Assembly: GCA_002382045.1 (NCBI GenBank)
Contig: DFZJ01000223.1
Location: 9,758 to 59,410 of the forward strand
Reading direction: 5' to 3'
Length of the DNA: 49,653 nt
Origin: Syntrophaceae bacterium UBA4059
GTDB taxonomy: Bacteria > Desulfobacterota > Syntrophia > Syntrophales > Smithellaceae
Shown here piece by piece: positions 41,866-49,353 of the stretch. A program made the translations under genes and the position numbers. Every line of letters starts with the position of its first letter. Positions within the stretch are counted from its first letter, which is position 1. The notes below the pieces were generated by a model. It was not told the origin of the DNA. It did not search any database and saw only the letters and a program-made list of their open reading frames with translations.

Positions 41866-43086
41866 CTACTTGCCAATAGTTCCCGCGGCATCCAGTTTGA
41901 GCAGCCACACCGCCACGCCTTTGTCGTCACGTCCGCACACCACATAGCCGCCATCAGAAGCCTGCACAACAGCGTATCCGGTTGACAGACGCTTGTCAGT
42001 CATTTCTTTATTCCAGCCAACATTTCCCCGGTTGTCGGTTCGCAGGATCCAAAGGACGGCTTTGCCCATACTTATCCCGCCGGTTGCAATCAATCCGTTA
42101 TCCTTCGTTTCCGTTACGTCAGATAGTCCGGCGCTTCTTCCCTGCTGGTTTTTGCCAAAGGTTTTGTGCCAGCCGGGAGAGCCGTCAGCGTCATACTTTG
42201 CCAGCAATCCGTCTCCATCGCCGGAACCTGCAAAAATGAATCCCCCGTCGCTTGTTGCACGGAGCGCCCCTAGACTACTGCGTTGATACGGGTCAATCTG
42301 ACGTTTCCACACAATCATGCCGTCAGCGTCAACTTTAAAGAAAACCGCATGTTCATCAGGGGTGGTAAAAGCAGCATAGAAGTGCCCATCCGCCGCCTTG
42401 GCAAGGGAAACCGGAGAGGCACCGCCTCCATTGTCAGCGGGTCCCAGAAACTTCTCCCATTGGCGGATTCCGTTTCGGTCAAGTCTTAGCAGCCATGCCG
42501 TTGTTGTTCCCCCAACGCTGCCGAATCCGGCTATGATCAAGCCGCCGTCATTGGTCTGGAGAATGGAGTGCCCTTCGCCGGCGGAGGTATCGGCGCCCCA
42601 CTGACAGCCGTATGATTTCTCCCAGAGGGTTGTGCCTTTTTTGGATAATTTGATTATCCACAACTCGTTCCAGGTTGACCAACCGTGCAGTGCGGACAAA
42701 TTTTTTGTGCCGGTTACCAGATAACCGTCAGAAGTTTCGATAGCGGCATAACCGTGATGAGGGCTGCTTTTGTGAGGGGAAAATATTTTTTCCCAGATCT
42801 TAGCGCCGCGGCTGTCGGTTTTCATGAGCCACAGTGAGGATCCGTTGTCCCTGGCGTTTTCTCCTTTTGATCCGGTCATCAGGTAGCCGCCGTCCGAGGT
42901 GGCAATGACCGCTGCACGATAGTTGTTGAAAGTCGTGAAGGTTTTGCTCCATGTTGCTGAGGCGTTCTTTGATTTTTGCTGTTTGAGTTTCTTTGATGCG
43001 GCATCCGCACGGGCAAAATATCCTGATCCCGTGGTCAGCAGTAAAACAATACAGGTTGCGGCAAGCAAACGGATAAGGACTGTCAT
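41866..43086 (-). CDS. Secreted repeat protein, delta-60/PQQ-like propeller
   Basis: 406 aa. A signal peptide (MTVLIRLLAATCIVLLLTTG, cleavage about Ala26) is followed by six to seven repeats of about 50 residues with the core T-x-D-G-G-x-x-x-x-G and W-x-x-K/L: ATSDGGYLMTGSKG, ETSDGYLVTGTKN, QTNDGGLIIAGFGS, KAADGHFYAAFT, ATSDGGFIFAGSGD, ETKDNGLIATGGI, QASDGGYVVCGRDD. This fits an extracellular beta-propeller. The role is unknown. GAAAGGAAGAAGAA precedes the ATG. It belongs to the leftward operon of exported proteins and may bind carbohydrate or a surface partner; that is inference. Confidence 0.85.
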   Translation of the reverse strand: MTVLIRLLAATCIVLLLTTGSGYFARADAASKKLKQQKSKNASATWSKTFTTFNNYRAAVIATSDGGYLMTGSKGENARDNGSSLWLMKTDSRGAKIWEKIFSPHKSSPHHGYAAIETSDGYLVTGTKNLSALHGWSTWNELWIIKLSKKGTTLWEKSYGCQWGADTSAGEGHSILQTNDGGLIIAGFGSVGGTTTAWLLRLDRNGIRQWEKFLGPADNGGGASPVSLAKAADGHFYAAFTTPDEHAVFFKVDADGMIVWKRQIDPYQRSSLGALRATSDGGFIFAGSGDGDGLLAKYDADGSPGWHKTFGKNQQGRSAGLSDVTETKDNGLIATGGISMGKAVLWILRTDNRGNVGWNKEMTDKRLSTGYAVVQASDGGYVVCGRDDKGVAVWLLKLDAAGTIGK

Positions 43087-43133
43087 TTCTTCTTCCTTTC
43101 AATCGTCTGTCCGTATGTGAAAAAAATCCAGCG

Positions 43134-44393
43134 TCAGGGATTTAGATAAGTGCCCTTAATCTCGACCATACCGTTGCCCCCTGATCTTGCGTTTTGCGAC
43201 CATGAGCCGGGATGGGAGGTTTCAACCCGGTAGGCGCCCGGCTGCAGGACGATGTCCGGTTTGACTTCCCAATAATAAGACGGCTGAGGGGATCCTGATC
43301 TTCCCTGCGCCTGCCAGCTGCCCATCGCGGCGCCCGTTGCATTTAATATCCGTATGCTTCCCGGCATCCCCCTATAGCCATAATGATAGGTAAACATATT
43401 GGTGATCCATACCGGGCGGTCAACGCTGAAGAACGGACTTCTTCCCCCCGATGAAACACCGGCCTCATTGCCATTGTAAAAGATGATCGATTCTTTATCG
43501 GGTTTGCCGGTCTTCATTCCGCTGTCATTTGAGCCGTTTTGTCCGGCGGGAGCGCTTGCTGTTGTCCCCCCGCACACGATACGCGAGAATCCGACGCAGA
43601 AGCCCTCATTGCATACCTTGCTATCTCCCATGACCCACGTTGGTCGGCGATTAGCCAGTTCGAACGATATTGCCCCGGAAAAACCATTTTCCCGGCAGAA
43701 ATAATCGGCTGCGGGTTTCTGGCAGTTGCTCCCCCAGTTGAGACAATTATCGACATAGTGCCCGTTGATCATCGGATCAAGATATGTCTTGGAATTCATG
43801 GATTCTGTTTTTGGCGCTGCCGCAGGAGCCAATCCTCGCAGCTTCACGCCGGACACCGTGTCGCCGTTGTGCGCCCCATTGGGAACGCCGTTCTTCAGCC
43901 AGCAATGATAGGCGGATTTTACATACGTGTAAGCGGCACACTTGAGATCTGTGGCGCATTGGTTTTGACAGAACTTCACGGAAGATGCATTATCGATTCT
44001 TCGATAGTCCGCACCCATGCGATCGGTGTTGGGCTCGCAGGTCACACCGGCTACAGTGGCGCAGCTTCCATCGCCGACCGCACGCTTTTTTACCCCGGAT
44101 ATGGTGTCGTTGTTGGGGGTTGGCCCGGGCACACCATTTTTCAGCCAGCAGTGGTGTGCTGACTTCACATACGTGAAGGCTTCGCAGTTCTTGTCAACAG
44201 CGCAGGCGGAATGGCACGCTTGCACCGATGGGCTGCCATCAATGCGTCGATAGTCCGCGCCCATGCGATCGGTATTGGCCTCCATGGTTAGTATGTCAGC
44301 CCGGACCGACGTTGAAATCATGATGATGACAAAAAAGACGGTCAGTGCCGCTGCAAATGCACAACGCGCTGTTCTGGCAATAAAAGCATGCAT
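43134..44393 (-). CDS. Secreted protein with two PAN/Apple domains
   Basis: 419 aa. After a signal peptide (about 1-32) come two closely related PAN/Apple repeats (about 38-100 and 115-180), each with the pattern NTDRMGADYRRID, then C..C/CATD..C.A(F/Y)TYVKSA, HCWLKNGVP and DT(I/V)SGVK. Next is a cysteine-rich segment (NCLNWGSNCQKPAADYFCRE, then VCNEGFCVGFSRIVC) also seen in other exported proteins, a Ser/Gly linker, and a beta-sandwich-like C-terminus (VDRPVWITNMFTYHYGYRG...VVEIKGTYL). PAN domains bind proteins or glycans. GGAGG sits 6-7 bases before ATG 44393; the frame upstream is ignored. First gene of the leftward operon. Confidence 0.85.
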   Translation of the reverse strand: MHAFIARTARCAFAAALTVFFVIIMISTSVRADILTMEANTDRMGADYRRIDGSPSVQACHSACAVDKNCEAFTYVKSAHHCWLKNGVPGPTPNNDTISGVKKRAVGDGSCATVAGVTCEPNTDRMGADYRRIDNASSVKFCQNQCATDLKCAAYTYVKSAYHCWLKNGVPNGAHNGDTVSGVKLRGLAPAAAPKTESMNSKTYLDPMINGHYVDNCLNWGSNCQKPAADYFCRENGFSGAISFELANRRPTWVMGDSKVCNEGFCVGFSRIVCGGTTASAPAGQNGSNDSGMKTGKPDKESIIFYNGNEAGVSSGGRSPFFSVDRPVWITNMFTYHYGYRGMPGSIRILNATGAAMGSWQAQGRSGSPQPSYYWEVKPDIVLQPGAYRVETSHPGSWSQNARSGGNGMVEIKGTYLNP

Positions 44394-44432
44394 AATAACC
44401 TCCGATTTTGTGATAATTTCCTTCTTCGCAGA

Positions 44433-44459
44433 AATATAGGCCGCGGTCTGGTATGTCAA
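44433..44459 (-). promoter_or_regulatory. Possible promoter of the leftward secreted-protein operon
   Basis: On the minus strand TTGACA (44459-44454) is followed after 15 bases by TATATT (44438-44433). Both hexamers are good; the spacer is shorter than the usual 17. It lies about 40 bases before the PAN-protein ATG. Confidence 0.4.
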
Positions 44460-44591
44460 GAAAAACTTGCCCCTGTGACCACAAAATAAGAATGTCAGGT
44501 GATGTGTTTCCGGAAATTTTTCTTACCGCTGTGGTAAACTTTGAAAGTGAAAATGATATCGCTTTTGCTTTTTGCTTGAATAATGCCAAAA

Positions 44592-44620
44592 AGAAGCCAC
44601 CGGGTTGGCCGGTGGCTTCT
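44592..44620 (-). terminator. Intrinsic terminator of the third CoA-transferase gene
   Basis: AGAAGCCACCGG (44592-44603) pairs perfectly with CCGGTGGCTTCT (44609-44620), loop 5 nt. Read on the minus strand a run of T follows immediately. It is 30 bases past the CoA-transferase stop. Confidence 0.88.
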
Positions 44621-44649
44621 GGTAATGGTATTAATTTTTTTAGGCTGAC

Positions 44650-46023
44650 TTACTTTTTGTTGGATTGTCTCCAGATCTTTCTTTTTTCGGCTTCCTTGAT
44701 CAGGTTATCCCGGAAATCCGGATGGGCAATGGAGATCAGTTTTTCCGCCCGATACCAGGTCGGGCAGGTTTTCAGGGATACCGCGCCATATTCCGTTACA
44801 ATGAAATTGACCATCTGACGGGTTACGGTGGTGATACTTCCGATGTCAAAATTCGGGACGATGCGGGATTCAATCGTGCCGTCCTTCTTCTTATGCGTTG
44901 AAGGCAGGCAGATGAAGCTCCGGCCTCCGTTAGACCAGTAAGATCCCAGTACGAAGTCCGACATGCCGCCGTTGCCGGAAATCTGCTTGAACCCGGAGCT
45001 TTCCGCATTGACCTGCCCGTACAGGTCAACCTGCAGAGCCTGATTGATGGAAATAAGATTGTCGATCTGGGCCAGCCTCGTCGGGTGATTGACATATCCG
45101 ACGCTGCAGGAAGCCAGGGCGGGATTATGGTCTATCCAGTCATAAAGGGGCTTTCCCCCCAAGGCGAATGTGTAGTTGATTTTACCCTGATCGAAAGTCT
45201 TTTTCATTCCGTTCATCACACCCGCTTCCCACATATCGTGGTAGGCGTCGACCAGCATTTCCGTCCAGCCGCCCAGATTTTTTAAACCGGACTGGCTGAT
45301 CAGTTTCCCCAGAACATTCGGCATTCCGCCGATGCCCAACTGGATGCAATCGCCGTCTTTCAGATGCGCCAGAACATGTTCGGCGATTTTTTTGTCTGTT
45401 TCCGTCGGCGTGACGACGGGCAGTTCCGCCAAAGCCGTGTGGTTGCCTTCGACCACCGCATGAATCTGCGAAATGTGGATCCGCTCCATGTTTCCGCCGT
45501 ATGCGCAGGGGATGTTATGGTTGACTTCCAGAATGATATTTTTTGAACTGATCGCCTGCAGATAGCAGCAGGAGTTGTGGAGCCCCCAGTTGAAGTAGCC
45601 GTCTTTGTCCATCGGGGCGACTTGCGCCATGAAATGGTCGCGCAGCGGCGTGCCTGCTTTTTTCGGGTCATCCATGGCGTTTGTGACATAGAGTTCCGAC
45701 TCGCCATATAAAGTCGGCTGATAAAAGACGCCCTGACACATTTCCTGCAGGATGCGGGTGAGCAGGCTGAAATGCTGGTCATTGTAGGTAAAAACTTCGC
45801 CTTTGGGATCTTTCTGAACGACTTCCGGGACCGGCGGCACGGTCACGGCAGCCATGATCTTAATATCGCTCAATTCATCTTTTCGCGCCGCCAGCGCGCG
45901 GTCCAGTTCAACCGGTTTGCCGTTGAACATGGCCCAGTCAATCCAGTCGCCGGATTTCACTTTTTTGACCGCCTCTTCGGCCGTCACCAGTTTTTCCTTA
46001 TACATTTTTTGAAAATCGCCCAT
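44650..46023 (-). CDS. CoA-transferase (acetyl-CoA hydrolase/butyryl-CoA:acetate CoA-transferase family)
   Basis: 457 aa. Motifs: VTAEEAVKKVKSGDWIDWAM, APMDKDGYFNWGLHNSCCYL, LGIGGMPNVLGKLISQSGLK, WTEMLVDAYHDM with the expected catalytic Glu255, SGNGGMSDFVLGSYWSNGGR, and VTEYGAVSLKTCPTWYRAEK. This subgroup resembles butyryl-CoA:acetate and related short-chain CoA-transferases, which would suit acyl-CoA activation in a syntroph; the substrate is inference. AGGAGG is 7 bases before ATG 46023 and only 1 base before an earlier in-frame ATG at 46029, so 46023 is chosen. Divergent from a TetR gene with palindromic operators between. Confidence 0.93.
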   Translation of the reverse strand: MGDFQKMYKEKLVTAEEAVKKVKSGDWIDWAMFNGKPVELDRALAARKDELSDIKIMAAVTVPPVPEVVQKDPKGEVFTYNDQHFSLLTRILQEMCQGVFYQPTLYGESELYVTNAMDDPKKAGTPLRDHFMAQVAPMDKDGYFNWGLHNSCCYLQAISSKNIILEVNHNIPCAYGGNMERIHISQIHAVVEGNHTALAELPVVTPTETDKKIAEHVLAHLKDGDCIQLGIGGMPNVLGKLISQSGLKNLGGWTEMLVDAYHDMWEAGVMNGMKKTFDQGKINYTFALGGKPLYDWIDHNPALASCSVGYVNHPTRLAQIDNLISINQALQVDLYGQVNAESSGFKQISGNGGMSDFVLGSYWSNGGRSFICLPSTHKKKDGTIESRIVPNFDIGSITTVTRQMVNFIVTEYGAVSLKTCPTWYRAEKLISIAHPDFRDNLIKEAEKRKIWRQSNKK

Positions 46024-46123
46024 GGTCATACCTCCTGTTGCTTTCTTAATATTTGCACCCCTTTTTGCAGGGTTTCATGACGTGTATTGGTCCCGGTAAA
46101 GTTTTTGTTGATTTTCATTACCG

Positions 46124-46159
46124 ATGGTTATATTACTAACCAATGGTTACATTAGTCAA
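46124..46159. promoter_or_regulatory. Operator region between the CoA-transferase and TetR genes
   Basis: TAACCAATGGTTA (46137-46149) is a perfect palindrome. It overlaps two direct repeats, ATGGTTATATTACT (46124-46137) and ATGGTTACATTAGT (46143-46156), with a 19-base period. On the minus strand TTGACT (46159-46154) and TAATAT (46135-46130), 18 bases apart, form a possible CoA-transferase promoter whose spacer is filled by the palindrome. Confidence 0.65.
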
Positions 46160-46214
46160 GCTTTTTTAGTGCAGTGTCTCAAGGCAAATGATATAGGGAC
46201 GCCGGAGGGGTGAT

Positions 46215-46826
46215 ATGAAAAAAAAGAATTCTTTTTCTGAGCTTAGAAATAATGAGAAAAGAGCCAGGCAGGATGCCATTATCGAGTCCGCCAAGCGGGT
46301 TTTTGCCGTCAAACCATTCAACAAAGTCAGTATTCGCGATATCGCCGGGGAGGCCGGCATCTCTCATGCGTCTATTTACCGGTATTTTCCCGATCAGCAA
46401 TCCCTTTTTCTGGAGGCTTATCTTCATGGCGCCCGGGAAATAACAGCCATTCTTTCTGATATTATTGAGAAAGGTGGAAGAAAAACCATCGAAAAGGTTG
46501 CCGATGCCTATCTCAATTACCTGCTCGATCATGACCAGTATTGCCGGATGATGAATCATTTTATGCTGGACGGTTCCCTTTCCGCAGAAATGGTGGACAA
46601 ACTCAACGCCTCCGAACGCCTTATTTTTGATCAGTTCGATATTCTCTTCCGGAAAGCAAACATGCCGGAACCGGTCAGACCTTTGTCCCATGCTTTCTTC
46701 GCGGCGCTCAATGGTGTTCATGTCACATTCAGAAATTATCCTGGCAGGACTCCCGCGGCTGTCCATCAACATATCCACCATATCGCCCGGGTTATTGTAG
46801 ATAAATTTTGTGCAGCAGCTGTTTGA
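46215..46826 (+). CDS. TetR-family transcriptional regulator
   Basis: 203 aa. N-terminal helix-turn-helix: AIIESAKRVFAVKPFNKVSI, then RDIAGEAGISHASIYRYFPD, then QQSLFLEAYLHG. The C-terminal ligand domain (about 70-203) is generic, with LNYLLDHDQYCRMMNHFMLD. TetR proteins that sit divergent from acyl-CoA genes often sense acyl-CoAs. The upstream gap carries palindromic operators overlapping the CoA-transferase promoter, so autoregulation and control of that gene are likely. GGAGGGGTGAT precedes the ATG. Its stop lies 52 bases before the ABC ATPase start. Confidence 0.92.
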   Translation: MKKKNSFSELRNNEKRARQDAIIESAKRVFAVKPFNKVSIRDIAGEAGISHASIYRYFPDQQSLFLEAYLHGAREITAILSDIIEKGGRKTIEKVADAYLNYLLDHDQYCRMMNHFMLDGSLSAEMVDKLNASERLIFDQFDILFRKANMPEPVRPLSHAFFAALNGVHVTFRNYPGRTPAAVHQHIHHIARVIVDKFCAAAV

Positions 46827-46843
46827 TGGGAGTTTATCTTTTA

Positions 46844-46872
46844 TTGACATAACAGGTGCGGGGAAATATACT
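46844..46872 (+). promoter_or_regulatory. Near-consensus sigma70 promoter for a probable leaderless mRNA
   Basis: TTGACA (46844-46849), spacer of exactly 17 bases, TATACT (46867-46872). Transcription would start around 46879, which is the A of the ABC ATPase ATG. No ribosome-binding sequence precedes that ATG. Confidence 0.75.
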
Positions 46873-46878
46873 TCGCTC

Positions 46879-47583
46879 ATGATTGAATTGAATGACGTAA
46901 CCAAACGCTATGGTTCCCTTGTTGCCGCCGATCATGTTTCATTTTCCGTCAAAACAGGCGAGTATTTTGCGCTGCTTGGACCGAATGGCGCAGGAAAAAC
47001 GACCATCGTCAAGATGCTGCTGGACTTTACCCGGCCGACATCGGGAAACTTGTCGATAAACGGTTTTTCCAGCACGGAGGCGGCCAGCCGCAACGCGGTC
47101 GGTTATCTGGCTGAGAACCATCATATTCCCCCGCATCTGTCCGGCTGGCAGTATTTGCGGCGCTGTGCGGAGCTCTTGAATGTCAACCGATCCGAGGCCA
47201 TGGATCAATGCCGGCGTATTGTCGAACAAATCGGCATGCAGGGCAGGGAACACACCAAAGCAAACACCTATTCCAAGGGCATGGTTCAAAGGTTTGGCCT
47301 TGGCGCCGCTCTTGTCGGCAATCCAAAGCTTCTTATTCTTGATGAACCGACCTCCGGCCTTGATCCCATCGGCATCCGGGAAACACGCCAGCTTTTAGAA
47401 TCACTCAAAAGCCGGGGAATGACGATCTTCCTTAATTCCCACCTTTTGTCGGAAGTTGAAAAAATATGCGACAACGCCGCCATCATTAATCGCGGCAAAC
47501 TGCTGGTGAAGGACACCATTTCCGCTCTGATCAGGAATGGTGATACGCTGGAAGATGTGTTTGTCCGGTTGGTGAAAGGTTGA
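46879..47583 (+). CDS. ABC transporter ATP-binding protein
   Basis: 234 aa. Walker A GPNGAGKTT (about 34-42, Lys40), Q-loop region LAENHHIPPHLSG, signature YSKGMVQRFGLGAALVG, Walker B LLILDEPTSGLDP, H-loop FLNSHLLSEVE. The YSKGM signature and the single-domain layout fit export-type (ABC-2, DrrA/NatA-like) ATPases. The ATG at 46879 matches the family start MIELNDVTKRYG. No Shine-Dalgarno sequence is seen; the promoter at 46844-46872 would make the transcript begin at the ATG. It forms a transporter with the following permease gene, 7 bases away; cargo unknown. Confidence 0.94.
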   Translation: MIELNDVTKRYGSLVAADHVSFSVKTGEYFALLGPNGAGKTTIVKMLLDFTRPTSGNLSINGFSSTEAASRNAVGYLAENHHIPPHLSGWQYLRRCAELLNVNRSEAMDQCRRIVEQIGMQGREHTKANTYSKGMVQRFGLGAALVGNPKLLILDEPTSGLDPIGIRETRQLLESLKSRGMTIFLNSHLLSEVEKICDNAAIINRGKLLVKDTISALIRNGDTLEDVFVRLVKG

Positions 47584-47590
47584 ATTGAAA

Positions 47591-48427
47591 ATGCCGAAAA
47601 CATATTCCCCCATCGTTCATATTGCAAAATATACACTGACGGATGAAATACGCCAGAAGAGCTTTATCGTCATGGGGGTGATCTGCGCCCTGGCCATCCT
47701 GCTGGTTCGCAGCTGCTATTCCGGGAATTTCATGGTGAACGGACAGGCGCTTGATGCCGAGATGATTATCCGGATGGTGTCCAAAGTGATTTTCCACATG
47801 ATTGCCGCGGGAGCGATGTTGCTGGCGGCTCTGCTGGCGATGCGCGTATTCAAACGCGACCGGGATGAGGGGATGCAGTCCTGTATTCTGTCCAAACCGG
47901 TAACCCGCAGGCAATATGTGCTGGGAAAGATTCTTGGCCTGTGGGTTTTATCGGGCAGCTTCATGTTCATCCTGCACAGCATCGTGTTCGTCATCGCATC
48001 CATCAATTTGAAGGGGGTCATGCCGGAATACCTTCTTGCCTCGCTGTTTTGCTCTTTCAACCTGCTTTTTGTCATTGTTGCCGTGCTTCTTTTTTCGCTC
48101 CTGATGCCCGATATCATTGCTTTTCTTTGCGTGATGGGCATCGGTATCGCCGGTTTTGTGGCCGAGGGGATATTCGCGCTCGGCCGGAGTTCAATGGGGC
48201 AGGCGATGATGCAGCAGTCCGGTTCGCAGTCGGACTGGACCATGGGGAAAATGGTCTACTATTTATGGCCGAAACTTTCCGGCATCCGGCAGTTTGCATC
48301 TTCGTTGATCGGCGGGGAAGGTTTCCAGGGATTTTTGTCTATTTATCCGTTCATTAATATTCTGATCTATGTCCTGATTCTTGGTGCGCTCCTGTTTTGG
48401 CGTTTCCGGAATGAGGACGTCATTTGA
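47591..48427 (+). CDS. ABC-2-type transporter permease
   Basis: 278 aa with about six hydrophobic helices (about 25-45, 70-95, 125-150, 160-185, 190-210, 250-270): IAKYTLTDEIRQKSFIVMGV, then MLLAALLAMRVFKRDRDEGM, CILSKPVTRRQYVLGKILGL and LFSLLMPDIIAFLCVMGIGI. The cytoplasmic motif RDRDEGMQSCILSKPVTRRQ is typical of ABC-2 permeases that move lipids, drugs or carry out efflux. ATG 47591 is used; an in-frame TTG at 47585 would add two residues. It partners the ATPase upstream and ends just before the patatin gene, whose product could act on the same lipids. Confidence 0.9.
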   Translation: MPKTYSPIVHIAKYTLTDEIRQKSFIVMGVICALAILLVRSCYSGNFMVNGQALDAEMIIRMVSKVIFHMIAAGAMLLAALLAMRVFKRDRDEGMQSCILSKPVTRRQYVLGKILGLWVLSGSFMFILHSIVFVIASINLKGVMPEYLLASLFCSFNLLFVIVAVLLFSLLMPDIIAFLCVMGIGIAGFVAEGIFALGRSSMGQAMMQQSGSQSDWTMGKMVYYLWPKLSGIRQFASSLIGGEGFQGFLSIYPFINILIYVLILGALLFWRFRNEDVI

Positions 48428-48525
48428 CCGGCAGCGATCGTTCAAGCCGGAAAGATCCATCGAGCAATCGGGGTCACGAAAGCGAAATTTCACCCGCTGA
48501 CCTTCTGTTGGAAAAGGGAAAAGAG

Positions 48526-49353
48526 ATGAAAATAGGTTTGGCTTTGGGGGGCGGCGGTGTTCGGGGCCTGGCGCATGTTCCTATTCTGGAAGCGCTCGAC
48601 GATCTGGGCATTAAACCCGACATTATTTCCGGAACCAGTGTCGGCGCCATCATCGGGGCTCTCTATGCCTCCGGGATGTCGGGGAAAGAAATCCGGGAAC
48701 GCATCAGCCGGTATCTCATTTTAAAAGATGACACCTGGCGGGACATTGTGGCGAAGAAAAGTGACCTGCTGAAATGGATACCGGCGTTTTCTGCCGGTTT
48801 GTCGCGCGGCGGGTTTATCAAAACACAGAGATTCATTGAATATCTATTCAGTGAAATTAAGAAGCCGACTTTTGAAGAGTTGGATATTCCTCTTCTGGTT
48901 ATTGCCGCGGACTATTGGACCGCACAAGAAGTTGTGTTTGCAACAGGAGAACTGCTTCCCGCTCTCCAGGCCAGCATGGCCGTGTCGGGAGTTTTTGCGC
49001 CGGTGTCCATTGCCGGCAGGGTTTTCATCGATGGAGGCGTCGTCAACCTGGTGCCTTACGATCACCTTTTAGAGCGGGCTGATTTTACCATAGCAGTGGA
49101 TGTGAGCAAGGTTCGCAATGAAGGCGATCATAAAATTCCCGGCGCCCTCGAATCGGTTTTTGGGGCTTTCAATATCATGCAGACGTCGGCCCTTGCTGAA
49201 AAGATGAAGCACAAAAAACCTGACGTCTATATCCAGCAGGAAATCCAGGAAGTGCGGATGTTTGATTTCGGAAAAGCTGCGGATATTTTTCTGCAGGCGC
49301 AATCCGCAGTTGACTTGCTGAGAAAGCAGCTGAAAGATTTCGATATTGTGTGA
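48526..49353 (+). CDS. Patatin-like phospholipase (RssA/NTE type)
   Basis: 275 aa. Oxyanion motif GGGGVRGLAH, nucleophile elbow GTSVGA (Ser38), and catalytic Asp169 in IDGGVVNLVPYD: the Ser-Asp dyad of patatins. The C-terminus (ALESVFGAFNIMQTSALAEK) is like RssA-type bacterial members. It hydrolyses acyl chains of (lyso)phospholipids or lipids. ATG 48526 follows GGAAAAGAG; an upstream in-frame TTG at 48424 overlapping the permease stop would add 34 polar residues and looks less likely. Last gene of the TetR-ABC cluster by position. Confidence 0.93.
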   Translation: MKIGLALGGGGVRGLAHVPILEALDDLGIKPDIISGTSVGAIIGALYASGMSGKEIRERISRYLILKDDTWRDIVAKKSDLLKWIPAFSAGLSRGGFIKTQRFIEYLFSEIKKPTFEELDIPLLVIAADYWTAQEVVFATGELLPALQASMAVSGVFAPVSIAGRVFIDGGVVNLVPYDHLLERADFTIAVDVSKVRNEGDHKIPGALESVFGAFNIMQTSALAEKMKHKKPDVYIQQEIQEVRMFDFGKAADIFLQAQSAVDLLRKQLKDFDIV

